A DNA stretch of 64,000 bases from Pseudomonas triclosanedens (GTDB taxonomy: Bacteria; Pseudomonadota; Gammaproteobacteria; Pseudomonadales; Pseudomonadaceae), in NCBI RefSeq assembly GCF_026686735.1, contig NZ_CP113432.1:1488001-1552000 (forward strand). Reading direction: 5' to 3'. Shown piece by piece: positions 63,031 through 64,000 of this stretch. Numbering within the stretch: position 1 is the stretch's first letter; each line of letters begins with the position of its first letter. The notes under the pieces were generated by a model, which saw only the letters and a list, made by a program, of their open reading frames with translations, was not told the DNA's origin and made no database searches. The position numbers were made by a program, and so were the translations under genes.

Positions 63031-63759
63031 ATGGCGCAGAACATCTACGACAACCCCGACTTCTTCGCCGGCTACGCGCAACTGCCGCGCTCGCTGCATG
63101 GCCTGGACGGCGCGCCGGAGTGGGCATCGCTGCGCGCGCTGCTGCCGCCTCTGGAGGGCCTGGACGTAGTGGACCTGGGCTGCGGCTACGGCTGGTTCTG
63201 CCGTTACGCGGCGCAACAGGGCGCCCGCGCAGTGAGTGGGCTGGACGTCTCGCAGAAGATGCTTGAGCGCGCGCGGCAGACCACCGGGGCGGCACAGGTG
63301 AGCTACTTCCACGCCGACCTCGACCAGCTCGACCTGCCCACAGCGGCCTTCGACCTGGCCTACAGCTCGCTGACACTGCATTACCTCCGGGACCTGCCGC
63401 GTTTCTTCCGCAACGTGCACGACTCGCTGCGCCCCGGCGGCAGCCTGGTGTTTTCCATCGAGCACCCCATCTACATGGCCTCGCTCAAGCCCGGCTGGAT
63501 AGTCGATGCCGACGGCCGGCGCTGCTGGCCGGTGGACCACTACCAGGAAGAAGGCGAGCGCCGCACCGACTGGCTGGCTACCGACGTGCTCAAGTACCAC
63601 CGCACCCTCGGCAGCGTACTCAACGCGCTGCTGGGCGCCGGCCTGAGCCTGCGTCATGTGGAGGATTGGGGGCCGAGCGCCTCGCAGGTGCAGGCCGACC
63701 CGGCGCTGGCCGAGGAGCGCGAGCGGCCGATGCTGCTGCTGGTCGCCGCGCAGCGCTGA
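63031..63759 (+). CDS. Class I SAM-dependent methyltransferase
   Basis: Protein of 242 aa with the methyltransferase core [33 protein letters not shown] and [14 protein letters not shown]. The long insert after motif VI ([10 protein letters not shown]...[17 protein letters not shown]) resembles UbiE/YcgJ-like proteins found beside cupin genes, but the substrate is unknown. Start at 63031 is well supported by GGGAGG. It is 60 bp before the VOC gene on the same strand. Confidence 0.87.
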   Translation: MAQNIYDNPDFFAGYAQLPRSLHGLDGAPEWASLRALLPPLEGLDVVDLGCGYGWFCRYAAQQGARAVSGLDVSQKMLERARQTTGAAQVSYFHADLDQLDLPTAAFDLAYSSLTLHYLRDLPRFFRNVHDSLRPGGSLVFSIEHPIYMASLKPGWIVDADGRRCWPVDHYQEEGERRTDWLATDVLKYHRTLGSVLNALLGAGLSLRHVEDWGPSASQVQADPALAEERERPMLLLVAAQR

Positions 63760-63819
63760 GCGGCCGGGCGTGGCTGGCTATGCTGGAAGCATCGCTGCCG
63801 TTCCGTGCCGGAGATCGCC

Positions 63820-64000
63820 ATGCCCACGCCCGTTGCCGCTGTCCGCCCCAGCATCATTCCCTGTCTGCGCTACCGCGATGCGCCCCGTGCCATCGACTGG
63901 CTGTGCGCTACCTTCGGCTTCCAGCGGCAACTGGTGGTGGCCGACGAGCATGGCGGCATCGCCCATGCGCAGCTTGTGCTGGAGGATGGCAGCGGGCTGG
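63820..64000 (+). CDS. VOC (glyoxalase/bleomycin-resistance) family protein, 3' cut by window end
   Basis: The first 60 residues are present. The segment SIIPCLRYRDAPRAIDWLCATFGFQRQL is typical of the N-terminal half of a VOC-fold protein of the PhnB/YdeI type. The function cannot be told. Start at 63820 has GGAG upstream. The gene continues past the window end. Confidence 0.75.
   Translation, partial: MPTPVAAVRPSIIPCLRYRDAPRAIDWLCATFGFQRQLVVADEHGGIAHAQLVLEDGSGL

Overview
The window is about 64 kb of GC-rich bacterial chromosome with dense, mostly short-gapped genes. Gene content and order point to the genus Pseudomonas, and the long run abrB-tctABC-opdH / tctDE / HDOD gene / ygfZ-sdhE-ygfX / nadB / algU-mucABCD / lepA-lepB-DUF4845-rnc-era-recO-pdxJ follows the order I remember from P. 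aeruginosa PAO1 (about PA0743 to PA0789). The base composition and the accessory genes suggest a P. nitroreducens/citronellolis-like species, but that is inference. I see no tRNA, rRNA, insertion sequence, prophage or CRISPR array.

Layout. 1-1.04 kb: end of a type I secretion adaptor (HlyD/LapC type). 1.2-2.6 kb: an NAD(P)-binding reductase and a small K+ channel. 2.7-7.9 kb: a four-gene acyl-CoA catabolic operon (acyl-CoA dehydrogenase, enoyl-CoA hydratase, 3-hydroxyisobutyryl-CoA hydrolase, 3-hydroxyisobutyrate dehydrogenase) with a divergent AraC regulator. 7.9-9.2 kb: a periplasmic binding protein. 9.4-10.1 kb: ung. 10.1-17.8 kb: tricarboxylate uptake (opdH-tctCBA plus an AbrB-type membrane protein) with its divergent two-component system tctDE. 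17.9-22.3 kb: HDOD protein, ygfZ, sdhE, ygfX, nadB. 22.4-26.8 kb: the intact algU-mucA-mucB-mucC-mucD envelope-stress operon. 26.9-33.2 kb: lepA, lepB, DUF4845, rnc, era, recO, pdxJ. 33.3-37.7 kb (minus strand): cmoA-cmoB, a lipoprotein, a solute-binding protein, a YhhN protein and a chagasin-type protease inhibitor. 38-40.4 kb: a second Lon-type protease (AsrA-like). 40.5-45.3 kb: an AraC regulator, a DUF815 ATPase, a ZnuD-like TonB receptor and PruR. 46-47.6 kb: putP behind a long leader. 47.6-51.3 kb: MFS exporter, LysR regulator, azoreductase, SMR transporter, VF530 protein. 51.3-57.6 kb: a large class A PBP-like protein, a small secreted protein, a methyltransferase and an amino-acid permease. 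57.9-64 kb: a long M48 protease with LemA, an isochorismatase-family hydrolase with a divergent GlxA-type regulator, an antitoxin remnant, a cupin, a methyltransferase and the start of a VOC protein.

How it works together. Much of the window deals with uptake and use of carbon and nitrogen sources (branched-chain acyl-CoAs, tricarboxylates, proline or other amino acids). Five of these genes carry a perfect AANAANAA motif next to their start codon, the known recognition motif for Hfq/Crc catabolite repression, so a shared post-transcriptional control is likely. Local transcriptional control is also readable: a 21-bp direct repeat in front of the acyl-CoA operon, four or five repeats phased at exactly 11 bp between opdH and tctD, a perfect Zur box before the zinc-receptor gene, a near-perfect heat-shock promoter before the Lon-type protease, and two AlgU-type promoters before algU.

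The least explained part is the put locus: repeated GTGCAACCC boxes, a second 21-bp direct repeat, no putA gene, and a roughly 400-nt highly folded leader in front of putP. I regard this as the best candidate for undescribed regulation. I did not find a convincing novel multi-gene system such as a defence island.
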